64,000 nucleotides of DNA from Actinomadura sp. K4S16 (GCF_008327685.1 NZ_BDDE01000010.1:248001-312000), one strand, 5' to 3'; shown: positions 33,437 to 46,127, numbered from the stretch's first letter. Made by a program: numbers and translations. Notes: generated by a model not told the origin, from the sequence alone.

Positions 33437-34312
33437 GTGATGTTCTTCGACGGCTTCACACTGGACCATGTCGACGTCGGTGAGGTCACGCTGCGAGTGC
33501 GGCACGGCGGAGCGGGGAAGCCCGTGCTGCTGCTGCACGGTCATCCCCGGACGCATGCCACCTGGCACAAGGTCGCTCCCCTCCTCGCAGAGCGGTACAG
33601 CGTGGTGTGCCCGGATCTGCGCGGCTACGGGAAGTCGTCCAAACCCCCGACCGACGCCGGCCACACCCCTTACTCCAAGCGCGCGATGGCCGGGGACATG
33701 GTCGCCCTGATGCGGGCGCTCGGCCACGACGAGTTCGCGGTCGCGGGGCACGACCGCGGTGCGCTGGTCGCGTTCCGGACGGCGATGGACCACTCGGCGG
33801 CGGCCACCGCGCTGATCGCCATGGACGGGCTGCCGGTGGTCGAGCACCTGGAGCGCTGCGACGCCCGCTTCGCGGCGGAGTGGTGGCACTGGTGGTTCTT
33901 CGGGCAGACGGACAAGCCCGCGGAACGGATCATCAGCGCCGACCCCGGCGCCTGGTACACCACCACGGACGAGCACATGGCCCCCGAGGCGTGGGCCGAC
34001 TTCCGCGAAGCGATCCACGACCCGGCGACCGTGCACGGCATGTTGGAGGACTACCGCGCCGGCCTGGGCATCGACCGCCGGCACGACGAGGACGACCGCC
34101 GCGCCGGCCGCCGCGTCCAGTGCCCGACGCTGGTGCTGTGGTCCGCCCGCGACGACCTGGAGGACCTCTACGGCGATCCGGTGCGGATCTGGCGGGACTG
34201 GGCCGGCGACGTCACCGGCCGCCCCGTCGACTCCGGCCACCACATGGCCGAGGAGGCCCCCGAGGCCGTGGCCGGCGCGATCGGCGCCTTCCTCGATCGG
34301 CACGCGCCCTAG
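33437..34312 (+). CDS. Fluoroacetate (haloacetate) dehalogenase-like alpha/beta hydrolase
   Basis: The 291-residue protein keeps the full fluoroacetate dehalogenase site: nucleophile D106 in AGHDRGALVAFR, R107, catalytic acid candidate D130 (AMDGLP), halide-binding pair H151-W152 in AEWWHWWFFGQ, Y206, and catalytic H268 in DSGHHMAEE. An Asp nucleophile in place of Ser separates it from ordinary esterases. It should split carbon-halogen bonds of short haloacids, or may act as a related epoxide/ester hydrolase. A SigB/SigF-like promoter six bases upstream suggests a leaderless mRNA from GTG 33437 (ATG 33440 is the alternative). Confidence 0.85.
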   Translation: MMFFDGFTLDHVDVGEVTLRVRHGGAGKPVLLLHGHPRTHATWHKVAPLLAERYSVVCPDLRGYGKSSKPPTDAGHTPYSKRAMAGDMVALMRALGHDEFAVAGHDRGALVAFRTAMDHSAAATALIAMDGLPVVEHLERCDARFAAEWWHWWFFGQTDKPAERIISADPGAWYTTTDEHMAPEAWADFREAIHDPATVHGMLEDYRAGLGIDRRHDEDDRRAGRRVQCPTLVLWSARDDLEDLYGDPVRIWRDWAGDVTGRPVDSGHHMAEEAPEAVAGAIGAFLDRHAP

Positions 34313-34333
34313 AAACCCGCAGGAGAGTCCCCC

Positions 34334-34381
34334 CGGCCGAGCCGGGCCGCCCTGGCCGGACAGGGCGGCCCGGCTCGGCCG
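34334..34381 (+). terminator. Very strong terminator hairpin
   Basis: A perfect 21-bp stem (34334-34354 with 34361-34381) and a 6-base loop, 21 bp after the hydrolase stop. It isolates the sigma gene from read-through. Confidence 0.92.
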
Positions 34382-34447
34382 TCACGCCCGGAAGACCCTT
34401 CGTCGCCGCATGGCGGAGAGCCTCTCCGCTTCTGGGACCGCCGTGCC

Positions 34448-34472
34448 GTGTGAGCACGCCGATACCGGGTAC
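34448..34472 (+). promoter_or_regulatory. SigB-type promoter of the sigma gene
   Basis: GTGT (34448-34451), 15-bp spacer, GGGTAC (34467-34472) exactly fits GNNT-N14-16-GGGTAC known for Streptomyces SigB. Transcription from about 34480 would give a leader of about 110 bases before the TTG start, and would make the sigma gene autoregulated. Confidence 0.65.
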
Positions 34473-34590
34473 GGAACCGAGCGGCGGATTATTGCCCAAT
34501 ACAAAGATCACGGTGGTCGCGCGGGCGCCTCCCTCCGCCCGAGGACGTCTCCACAGGTCGTGCGCCGCGCGCCGCGGGAAGAGGCGATCA

Positions 34591-35373
34591 TTGGCAGCGG
34601 ACCGACGCGAATCGATCGACCGGCGCACCCATCAGCTCCTGGAGCGGCTGCACCGCCTCGCCCCGGACGATCCCGTCCGCGAGCGGCTCCGCGCCGAGAT
34701 CGTCACGCTCAACACCGCCCTCGTGCGCAGCGTCGCACGCCGCTACGCCGGCCGCGGCGAACCGGTGGAGGATCTGGAGCAGGCCGCCTTCGTGGGCCTG
34801 GTCTCCGCCATCAACCGGTTCGAGCCCGCCCGGGGCATCCGCTTCCTCGCCTACGCCTACCCGGTGGTCACCGGGGAGGTCCGCCGGCACTTCCGCGACC
34901 GGACCTGGGGGGTCAAGGTCTCGCGCCGCATACAGGAGCTGCGCCCGATGCTGCACCGGGCGATGACCGACTTCACCGCGGCGCACGGCCGCTCCCCCAC
35001 CGCCGCGGAACTCGCCGACCGGCTCGGCGTCGGCCTGGAGGAGACGCTCGACGCGCTGGTGGCCAGCGAGGCCTATCGCCCGCTGTCCCTGGACGCCCCG
35101 GCCGGCGGCTCCGAGGAGGGCGACCCCGGCACGCTGGGCGACAGCCTGGGCGCCGACGACCCCGACCTGGAGGGCATCGTCGACGCCCAGGCGCTCCGGC
35201 CGCTGCTGGACGAGCTCCCCGAGCGCGAGCGCACCATCGTGCTGCTGCGGTTCTTCGGCAACAAGACCCAGTCCCAGATCGCCGCGCAACTGGGGCTGTC
35301 GCAGATGCACGTCTCCCGGCTCCTCGCCCAGACCCTGAAGCGGCTCCGGCAGGGCCTGCTCGCCGGCACTTAG
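34591..35373 (+). CDS. SigB/SigF/SigG-family stress sigma factor
   Basis: A 260-residue sigma-70 of the SigB/F/G group: region 2 (EDLEQAAFVGLVSAINRFEPARGIRFLAYAYPVVTGEVRRHFRD), region 3 (RSPTAAELADRLGV) and region 4 (ERERTIVLLRFFGNKTQSQIAAQLGLSQMHVSRLLAQTLKRLR). The start is judged to be TTG 34591, six bases after GGGAAGAGG; the frame is open far upstream but holds no homology. These factors are held by RsbW-type kinases and freed by STAS antagonists, so it is the logical output of the phosphatase/antagonist genes at 22.7-33.4 kb. No free-standing anti-sigma kinase gene is beside it. Confidence 0.9.
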   Translation: MAADRRESIDRRTHQLLERLHRLAPDDPVRERLRAEIVTLNTALVRSVARRYAGRGEPVEDLEQAAFVGLVSAINRFEPARGIRFLAYAYPVVTGEVRRHFRDRTWGVKVSRRIQELRPMLHRAMTDFTAAHGRSPTAAELADRLGVGLEETLDALVASEAYRPLSLDAPAGGSEEGDPGTLGDSLGADDPDLEGIVDAQALRPLLDELPERERTIVLLRFFGNKTQSQIAAQLGLSQMHVSRLLAQTLKRLRQGLLAGT

Positions 35374-35489
35374 CACCCGGCGGGCGCCGTCCGGCCGCGG
35401 CGTCCGTCCTGGCCGCCGCATGGCGAAGCCCGGGCGGCCCATGGCGAGACCCGTGCGGAGTCGGGAAGCGCGGCTGAGGAAGCCGCGGC

Positions 35490-35495
35490 TAGCGT
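35490..35495 (+). promoter_or_regulatory. -10 element for leaderless gene
   Basis: TAGCGT seven bases before ATG 35503. Confidence 0.5.
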
Positions 35496-35502
35496 GATCG
35501 GC

Positions 35503-35913
35503 ATGGACATCACCATTCACACGACCTTCCTCCCCCATGACGACCCGGAGGCCTCGGTGGCCTTCTACCGCGACGCGCTCGGCTTCGAGGTCCGCAGCGA
35601 CGTCGGCGGCGGCAGGATGCGCTGGATCACGGTCGGCCCGCCCAAGCAGCCGGACACCTCGATCCTGCTGGCGCCGCCGGCCACCGACCCCGGCGTCACC
35701 GACGACGAGCGCCGCGTCATCGCCGAGATGATGGCCAAGGGCACCTACGGCTGGATCCTGTTCGCCACCCCCGACCTCGACGACGCCTTCGGGCGGGTCC
35801 AGGCCGCGGGGGCCGAGGTCGTCCAGGAGCCGACCGAGCAGCCGTACGGGGTCCGCGACTGCGCCTTCCGCGACCCGGCGGGCAACCTGGTCCGCATCCA
35901 GGAGCTGCGCTGA
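35503..35913 (+). CDS. VOC-superfamily (glyoxalase/bleomycin resistance-like) protein
   Basis: The 136-residue protein has two beta-alpha-beta-beta-beta units, with FLPHDDPEASVAFYRDALGFEVR at the start and CAFRDPAGNLVRIQEL at the end, including the Glu usually involved in metal binding. It may be a small metal-dependent lyase, dioxygenase or a binding protein; no substrate can be named. ATG 35503 is preferred to GTG 35494 because TAGCGT seven bases upstream fits a leaderless promoter. Confidence 0.85.
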   Translation: MDITIHTTFLPHDDPEASVAFYRDALGFEVRSDVGGGRMRWITVGPPKQPDTSILLAPPATDPGVTDDERRVIAEMMAKGTYGWILFATPDLDDAFGRVQAAGAEVVQEPTEQPYGVRDCAFRDPAGNLVRIQELR

Positions 35914-36118
35914 TCCGGCGGCGGACGATCGGTTTCGTCCACTTCATTCCTTGAATCCGAATTCGAGGGATCACGAGCTATTCATAGAAACTTGGCGGCT
36001 TTGTATCGACTACGCCCATGAGCAAGGTCATCATGGCGGCGTTCGCCCCCGGTCCCGGGAGCGCCGGGCCCGAGGGAACCGTCCCCTCCGGGGACTCACT
36101 CGTTCGTAGGAGGTACCT

Positions 36119-36529
36119 GTGCTCAAGCAGCGCTCCCGGCCGTCCTGGACGAAACGAGCCGCCGCCACCCTGGTGGCCGCGACGTGCGCGACGGGCGTCA
36201 CCGCCAACGTCCCGGCAAGCGCGACGGTCTACGGATCCTGCACGATCTCACGCTGCTCCGACGGCCGCTACGCCGCCTCGGTGTGGGCCGGGAAGGGGTG
36301 GCCGGCCACCTCGGGCTGGTATTCCTGGCCGGACGGCCTGTACAACTACACCGGCGGCGTCTACCACAACTACGACGGCCAGCTCCCCTCCAGCGCCACC
36401 TACCACGAGTACGACGTGTACTCGCGGAACAAGGGCGCTTCGCGCGACGCCTACCGGATCGTCCACGGCAGCACCGGCGCCGTCTACTTCTCCCCGGACC
36501 ACTACTCGAACTTCTACAAGATCTCCTAG
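36119..36529 (+). CDS. Secreted guanyl-specific ribonuclease (RNase Sa/barnase-like)
   Basis: A 136-residue pre-protein with a basic N terminus, hydrophobic segment and Ala-rich cleavage region (signal peptide to about residue 36), then a microbial RNase domain. The pattern GGVYHNYDGQLP, YHEYDV, YRIVHG and SPDHYSNF matches RNase Sa; catalytic residues would be E97, R109, R113 and H128. It cleaves RNA after guanosine outside the cell or in a target cell. GTG start after TAGGAGGT. The barstar gene follows after 15 bp. The gene and its upstream region are less GC-rich than their neighbours, hinting at acquisition. Confidence 0.85.
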   Translation: MLKQRSRPSWTKRAAATLVAATCATGVTANVPASATVYGSCTISRCSDGRYAASVWAGKGWPATSGWYSWPDGLYNYTGGVYHNYDGQLPSSATYHEYDVYSRNKGASRDAYRIVHGSTGAVYFSPDHYSNFYKIS

Positions 36530-36544
36530 AACGGGACCCGTCCG

Positions 36545-36907
36545 ATGACCTCGCCGCCGCCCTGGTTGACGCTGACCAGTGACCCGGTGCGGGCCGCCGT
36601 CGACGGGCACGACTGCCGGACCCGCGCCGCCTTCTTCCGGGAGGCGGCGCGGGCCCTCGGCTTCCCCGCCTACTTCGGCCGCAACTGGGACGCGTTCCTG
36701 GACTGCCTGCGCGACCTCGACCGGCCCGCCTTCACCGTGGCGCGCGCCGACGAGCTCCTGGCCGAGGAGGAGCCGCGCCAGCTGGCGATCCTCCTGCAGA
36801 TCCTGGCGGAGGAGGGGCCGCCCACGACCTTCGCCGCCGCCCCCGACCGGATGCCCGTCCTGCGCGCCCGCCTGGCCGCCGCGCTCCCTCCCGACCAGGT
36901 CACGTGA
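36545..36907 (+). CDS. Barstar-family ribonuclease inhibitor
   Basis: The 120-residue protein has the barstar core: RAAFFREAARALGFPAYFGRNWDAFLDCLRDL, where the YFGRNWDAF segment and the acidic residues after it block the RNase active site in barstar. It lies 15 bp after the RNase gene and surely protects the producer cytoplasm. Strong pairing evidence from gene order. No clear Shine-Dalgarno before the ATG; translation may be coupled to the RNase gene. Confidence 0.9.
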   Translation: MTSPPPWLTLTSDPVRAAVDGHDCRTRAAFFREAARALGFPAYFGRNWDAFLDCLRDLDRPAFTVARADELLAEEEPRQLAILLQILAEEGPPTTFAAAPDRMPVLRARLAAALPPDQVT

Positions 36908-36974
36908 GCGGTGAACTTCCGCAAACAGGTTTTGATACGCGCTTAGGCCCCGTTTGAGGGGTTAGGGCTGCGTC

Positions 36975-41411
<4,437 letters not shown>

Positions 41412-41459
41412 CTCCTGGGGCGGCCGGGGCCACGGGCCCTCGCCGGGCCGGATCACCGG

Positions 41460-41465
41460 TAGCGT
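41460..41465 (+). promoter_or_regulatory. -10 element for leaderless gene
   Basis: TAGCGT six bases before ATG 41472. Confidence 0.5.
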
Positions 41466-41471
41466 CGGGGC

Positions 41472-42323
41472 ATGCGGCTTCATGTGGGGTGCGCGATGTG
41501 GGCCCACGCGCGGTGGCAGGGGCGGTTCGTCCCGCCGTCGCTGCCTCCGGGCGAGCGGCTGCGGGCCTATGCGAGCTGGTGCAACGCGGTGGAGGGCAAC
41601 ACCACCTTCTACGCGACGCCCGAGCGCGGCACCGTGGAGTCGTGGGCGGAGCAGACCGGTGCCGACTTCCGGTTCGTGCTCAAGCTGCCGAAGACGATCA
41701 CGCACGAGCGGCGGCTCGCCGGAGGCGGCGAGGAGCTGCGGGCGTTCCTGCACGCGATCGAGCCGCTCGGGTCGCGGGCGCACGCGCTGTGGATCCAGCT
41801 CCCCGGCTCGTTCGGCCCCGGTGACCTCGGGACGCTGGCGGCGTTCCTGCGCGGGCTGCCCGCGGCGAACGGCTACGCCGTCGAGGTGCGCCACCGCGCG
41901 TTCTTCGAGGACGCGGGGTCCGCGCGCGACCTCGAACGGGTGCTGACCCGGGCCGGCGCCGAATGGGTCCCGTTCGACACGACCGCGTTCTTCCGGAGCC
42001 GCCCGACCAGCGACGCCGAGCGGGACGCCTGGACGAAGAAGCCGCGGGTACCGCGCCGGGCGGCTGCGCTCACCGACCGTCCCATCGTCCGCTACCTCGG
42101 ACGGGACGACACCGAGAGCACCGTCGAGGGCTGGCGGTTCTGGGTCGGCCGGGTCGCCGGATGGCTGGCCGAGGGGCGCTCCCCCACCGTGTTCGTCCAC
42201 ACGCCCGACAACGCCGACGCGCTCGCACTCGCCCGCCGCTTCCACGACGAGGTGCGGGCCCGCGTGCCCGGGCTGGAGCCGCTGCCCGAGCCCGTCCCGG
42301 CGGAGCCTCCGACGCTGTTCTGA
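41472..42323 (+). CDS. DUF72 (YecE-like) protein
   Basis: The 283-residue protein matches DUF72: a TIM-barrel-like protein with GCAMWAH near the start, ASWCNAVEGNTTFYATP, FRFVLKLPKTITHERRL, GYAVEVRHRAFF and a terminal FVHTPDNADA. The biochemical function of the family is not known. Leaderless-type promoter (TAGCGT at 41460). The stop lies four bases from the convergent GntR gene. Confidence 0.88.
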   Translation: MRLHVGCAMWAHARWQGRFVPPSLPPGERLRAYASWCNAVEGNTTFYATPERGTVESWAEQTGADFRFVLKLPKTITHERRLAGGGEELRAFLHAIEPLGSRAHALWIQLPGSFGPGDLGTLAAFLRGLPAANGYAVEVRHRAFFEDAGSARDLERVLTRAGAEWVPFDTTAFFRSRPTSDAERDAWTKKPRVPRRAAALTDRPIVRYLGRDDTESTVEGWRFWVGRVAGWLAEGRSPTVFVHTPDNADALALARRFHDEVRARVPGLEPLPEPVPAEPPTLF

Positions 42324-42327
42324 CCGG

Positions 42328-43029
42328 TCAGCCCGGCTCCAGCATCGCCCGGGTCGCCTCCTCGACGATGTCGCGCATGGCGCGTTCGGCGGCCTCGGCG
42401 TCCCCGGCCTGCACCGCCTGCGCCACCTCGGCGTGCCAGCGGATCGCGGCCGGCTCGGGGTGCGCGGGCATCAGGTCGTGGTGGGTGCGGCCCGCCAGGA
42501 CGGCGGCGACCACGCCGCTCAGCGCGCCCATCATCTCGTTGCCGGACGCCTCCAGGAGCGTCCGGTGGAAGCGGATGTCGGCGTCCAGGTAGGCCTCCAG
42601 GTCGCCGGACCTGCCGTGCACCGCCATCTCCATGACCGCGCCGGTCAGCGCGCCGCACTGCGCGGGCGTCGCGCGGCGGGCGGCCAGCGCGGCGGCCACC
42701 GGCTCCAGGCCGCGGCGCAGCTCGCCGAGGGAGCGCAGCTGCTCGTCCCGGCCGTCGCCGTCGAGCCGCCAGCCGATGATCTGCGGGTCGAAGAGGTTCC
42801 AGGCCGAGCGCGGGGCGACCGTGACGCCGACCCGGCGGCGGCTCGTGACCATGCCCATCGACTCCAGGACGCGGATCGCCTCCCGGACCACCGACCGGGA
42901 CACCGCGAACCGCGCCTCCAGCTGCTCGATCCGCAGCACCTCGCCCGCGGGCAGGGCGCCGGACGTGATCAGCATGCCGAGCCGGTCGAGGACGCTGCCG
43001 TGCAGGCCCGCCGGCGGGGTCTCCACCAT
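42328..43029 (-). CDS. GntR-family regulator, FadR subfamily
   Basis: A 233-residue regulator: winged HTH (about 8-75; IEQLEARFAVSRSVVREAIRVLESMGMV) and an FCD ligand domain (about 95-225; DADIRFHRTLLEASGN and a later RWHAEVAQAV) with the Asp/His residues that bind a metal in this family. It is divergent from the GntP permease-cupin operon and most likely represses it, with a sugar acid as effector. ATG 43029 lies in MVETPPAG; an upstream start at 43068 is possible but unsupported. Confidence 0.9.
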   Translation of the reverse strand: MVETPPAGLHGSVLDRLGMLITSGALPAGEVLRIEQLEARFAVSRSVVREAIRVLESMGMVTSRRRVGVTVAPRSAWNLFDPQIIGWRLDGDGRDEQLRSLGELRRGLEPVAAALAARRATPAQCGALTGAVMEMAVHGRSGDLEAYLDADIRFHRTLLEASGNEMMGALSGVVAAVLAGRTHHDLMPAHPEPAAIRWHAEVAQAVQAGDAEAAERAMRDIVEEATRAMLEPG

Positions 43030-43094
43030 GCGCCAATCATCACATGAAACAGGGTCAGATGCCGACAAAGATACGATTTTACGGCTCTATCCCT

Positions 43095-43102
43095 TGTTAA
43101 CA
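43095..43102. promoter_or_regulatory. Candidate GntR operator TGTTAACA
   Basis: A perfect 8-bp palindrome (CTTGTTAACAG in context) in the AT-rich divergent promoter region of the GntR and GntP genes; FadR-type operators have a related TNGTNNNACNA form. The only good palindrome in this 138-bp gap. Confidence 0.4.
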
Positions 43103-43167
43103 GCAGGTTATAGCCGCGACACTCGGGCGACCATCATCGTTCGCTCCGGCTCCCAGGAGGATGACCC

Positions 43168-44586
43168 ATGCACCCGATCGTGCTGGCCGCGGCGCCGGCG
43201 GCGTCGAGCGGGAGGCTCGTGCCGGCCGCGCTCGCCGGCATCGCGCTGATCGTCGTACTGATCACCTACTTCAAGGTGCACCCGTTCCTGAGCCTCACGC
43301 TCGGCTCGCTGCTGGTCGGCCTCGTCGCGGGGCTGCCGGTCGCCGACACCATCGACGCCTTCGTCAAGGGGTTCGGCGACACCGCCGCCGGGGTCGGCGC
43401 GCTGATCGCGTTCGGCGCCATGTTCGGCAAGCTGCTGGCGGACTCCGGCGGCGCGGACCAGATCGTCGACACGATCATCGGGCGCACCGGGCGCCGGTTC
43501 CTGCCGTGGGCGATGGCGCTCGTCGGCGCGCTCATCGGGCTGCCGATGTTCTTCGAGATCGGGCTGGTCCTGCTGGTGCCGGTCATCGTGCTGGTCGCGC
43601 GCCGCGCCCAGATGTCGATCGTGGCGGTCGGGATCCCGGCGCTGGCGGGCCTGTCGGCGATGCACGGGCTCGTCCCGCCGCACCCCGGGCCGCTCGTCGC
43701 GATCGACGCCCTCAAGGCCGACCTCGGCCTCACCCTCGGCCTCGGCATCCTCGTCGCGCTGCCGACCATCGCGCTGTCCGGCCCGGTCTTCGCCCGGTAC
43801 GCGGCCCGCTGGGTCGACGTCCCCGCTCCTGAGCTCTACGTCACCGGCGCGGACGAGCGCGAGGCCGCGGACGAACGCGGCGCCGACGACGAAGCCGTCA
43901 CGAAGCTCAAGCCGCGGCGGCGCCCGTCCTTCCCGGTCACCCTCCTCACCGTGCTGCTCCCGGTCGTGCTGATGCTGGGCAAGGCCATCGCCGACATCAC
44001 CCTGGACGAGGGCGGCCAGGTGCGCACCGTCCTGGACAACCTCGGCACCCCGCTGGTCGCCCTCCTCATCGCGGTCGTCGTCGCCATGTTCACCTTCGGG
44101 CGCGGCTCGGGCATGGACCGGGACGCGATCGCCTCCTCGCTGGCCGGGTCGCTGCCGCCCATCGCCGGCCCGCTGCTGATCGTGGCCGCGGGCGGCGGCT
44201 TCAAGCAGACGCTCGTCGACACCGGGATCGGCGAACTGGTCGCCGACTGGGTCAAGGACAGCGGCATGTCGGTGCTGTTCCTGGCGTGGCTGGTCGCCGT
44301 CCTCATCCGGCTCGCCACCGGGTCGGCGACCGTCGCCACCGTCACCGCGGCCGGGATCCTCGCGCCGCTGGTCACCACGCTCGACAGCGGCGAGACCTCG
44401 CTGCTCGTCCTCGCGATCGGGGCAGGCTCGCTGTTCTTCTCCCACGTCAACGACGCGGGGTTCTGGCTGGTCAAGGAGTACTTCGGGCTGTCGGTGGGGC
44501 AGAACATCAAAACGTGGTCGATCATGGAGACCGTCATCTCGGTAAGCGGCCTCGTGTTCGTCCTCCTGTTGAACCTGGTGGTGTAG
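43168..44586 (+). CDS. GntP-family gluconate/sugar acid permease
   Basis: The 472-residue membrane protein has about 12-14 hydrophobic helices and GntP family segments (KVHPFLSLTLGSL, FGKLLADSGGADQIVD, GLPMFFEIGLVLLVPV, GLVPPHPGPLVAI, FFSHVNDAGFWLVKEYF). It imports gluconate or a related sugar acid by proton symport. GGAGG precedes the ATG. It is followed after 2 bp by the cupin gene and controlled probably by the divergent GntR. No gluconate kinase is in view. Confidence 0.9.
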   Translation: MHPIVLAAAPAASSGRLVPAALAGIALIVVLITYFKVHPFLSLTLGSLLVGLVAGLPVADTIDAFVKGFGDTAAGVGALIAFGAMFGKLLADSGGADQIVDTIIGRTGRRFLPWAMALVGALIGLPMFFEIGLVLLVPVIVLVARRAQMSIVAVGIPALAGLSAMHGLVPPHPGPLVAIDALKADLGLTLGLGILVALPTIALSGPVFARYAARWVDVPAPELYVTGADEREAADERGADDEAVTKLKPRRRPSFPVTLLTVLLPVVLMLGKAIADITLDEGGQVRTVLDNLGTPLVALLIAVVVAMFTFGRGSGMDRDAIASSLAGSLPPIAGPLLIVAAGGGFKQTLVDTGIGELVADWVKDSGMSVLFLAWLVAVLIRLATGSATVATVTAAGILAPLVTTLDSGETSLLVLAIGAGSLFFSHVNDAGFWLVKEYFGLSVGQNIKTWSIMETVISVSGLVFVLLLNLVV

Positions 44587-44588
44587 CC

Positions 44589-45104
44589 ATGACCTATCCC
44601 GACGCCCGCTACTTCGGCGACGGCGGCGAGAGCAGTGGAGCGTTCCGTCCCGCCGGGGCCGCGCCCGACCTGCTCATGGGCGCGGCCGACGACGACGGCG
44701 TCCACCGCGGGACGCGAGTGCACTACCTCGGCACGGGCGGCTCGACGAACGGCGCGTTCGGCCTCTACCGGTGGGAGATGGGGCCGAAGCCCTCCGGCCC
44801 GAGCCCGCACTTCCACCGGACCATCACCGAGTCGTTCTACATCCTTTCGGGGACGATCCGGCTGTACGACGGGACGGGCTGGAAGGACACCTCGGCCGGC
44901 GACTTCCTGTTCGTCCCCGAGGGCGGCGTGCACGCGTTCCGCAACGAGTCGGGCGAGCCGGCGGCGATGCTGATTCTCTTCACGCCGGGCGCTCCCCGCG
45001 AGGCCTACTTCGAGGAGCTCGCGGAGATCGCCGCGAGCGGCCGGCAGCTCACCGACGAGGAGTGGACGGACCTGTACCGGCGCCACGACCAGTACATGGT
45101 GTGA
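44589..45104 (+). CDS. Cupin-domain protein
   Basis: A 171-residue protein with one cupin fold: motif 1 around PHFHRTITESFYILSG (H, H, E metal ligands) and motif 2 around PEGGVHAFRNESG. It is coupled to the GntP permease (2-bp gap). It could be a sugar acid isomerase/epimerase, a dioxygenase or a metal-binding sensor; sequence alone does not decide. Transcript ends at the terminator 45116-45150. Confidence 0.85.
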   Translation: MTYPDARYFGDGGESSGAFRPAGAAPDLLMGAADDDGVHRGTRVHYLGTGGSTNGAFGLYRWEMGPKPSGPSPHFHRTITESFYILSGTIRLYDGTGWKDTSAGDFLFVPEGGVHAFRNESGEPAAMLILFTPGAPREAYFEELAEIAASGRQLTDEEWTDLYRRHDQYMV

Positions 45105-45115
45105 CGCCCTGACCG

Positions 45116-45150
45116 GGTGGCCGGGGCGGCCGCGCGCCGCCCCGGCCACC
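45116..45150. terminator. Bidirectional terminator hairpin
   Basis: A perfect 15-bp stem (GGTGGCCGGGGCGGC at 45116-45130 with 45136-45150) and loop CGCGC, between the convergent cupin gene and ABC transporter operon. Confidence 0.88.
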
Positions 45151-45152
45151 GG

Positions 45153-46109
45153 CTACCCGCCGATGAACCCCTTGGACTTCAGCCAGCTCTCGGCGACCTC
45201 CTCCGGCTGCTTGCCCTTGATGTCGACCTCGCCGTTGAGCTCCTGGAGCACCGAGTCGGTGAGCGCCGCGGCGATCGGGTTCACGATCTTGCCGATGGCG
45301 GGCGCGTCCTTGTAGACGGACTCCCGGACGGTGAGGGCCGGGTTGTAGACGGGGAAGAACTTCTTGTCGTCCGGCACCGGGGTCAGGCCGAGCGCCTTGA
45401 TGCGCCCGTCGGTGGTGGCGACCTCCCCGAAGGCGCACGGCTTGCCCTTGCCGACGGCGTCGTAGATGGCGCCCTCGGCCAGGGTCGCCACGGCCGACTT
45501 AGGCAGGGTGAACCCGTAGGCCTTCTGCAGGCCGGGCCAGCCGTCGCTGCGTCCCGCGAACTCGCTCGCCACACACGTGGACGCCTTCGACGGGTCGCTC
45601 TTCGCCAGCCGCGCGTAACCCGACAGGTCCGCTATCCCGAGCTGCCGCATGCTCGTCGTCTTCACCGCGATGGCGTAGGTGTTGTTGGCGGGCGCGGCGG
45701 CCAGCCACCTCACCTCGTTCTTCGCGAGGTCCTGCTCGGCGACGGCCGCGTACTGCCTGGCCGGGTCGCCGATCGGCTCGGTCTGCTTGAGGTAGTTGAT
45801 CCAGGCGGTTCCCGTGTACTCCCAGTACGTGTCGATGCTGCCGGACGTCAGCGCGGCCCGGGTCGTGTTGCTGCCCTGGAGCCCGCACTTCTCCTTGACG
45901 GTCGCGCCCGCCGAGCGCAGCGCGAGCGCGGTCACCTGGCAGAGGACGAGCTGCTCGGTGAACTCCTTGGACCCGACGGTCAGGGTGACGCCCTTCAGCG
46001 AGGCGCCCTTGGCCAGGCTCCCGGCCTTGGCGTCGGTTCCGGTCGAGCTGAAGCATCCGGCGGTCAGGGCGACGGCGGCGAGGGACGCGGCGGCGGGGAG
46101 CATGCGCAT
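45153..46109 (-). CDS. Glycine betaine/choline-type substrate-binding lipoprotein (OpuCC/ProX-like)
   Basis: A 318-residue lipoprotein with lipobox LTAGC (C19) and the type II binding-protein fold of the OpuAC family: VTLTVGSKEFTEQLVLCQVTALALR, GSNTTRAALTSGSIDTYWEYTGTAW and ALTVRESVYKD. It captures quaternary amines such as betaine, choline or carnitine (ergothioneine has been shown for some relatives). It is the last gene of a four-gene operon (48549 to 45153) with two permeases and an ATPase. Confidence 0.9.
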   Translation of the reverse strand: MRMLPAAASLAAVALTAGCFSSTGTDAKAGSLAKGASLKGVTLTVGSKEFTEQLVLCQVTALALRSAGATVKEKCGLQGSNTTRAALTSGSIDTYWEYTGTAWINYLKQTEPIGDPARQYAAVAEQDLAKNEVRWLAAAPANNTYAIAVKTTSMRQLGIADLSGYARLAKSDPSKASTCVASEFAGRSDGWPGLQKAYGFTLPKSAVATLAEGAIYDAVGKGKPCAFGEVATTDGRIKALGLTPVPDDKKFFPVYNPALTVRESVYKDAPAIGKIVNPIAAALTDSVLQELNGEVDIKGKQPEEVAESWLKSKGFIGG

Positions 46110-46127
46110 GGTGACTCTCCTCAGGGT

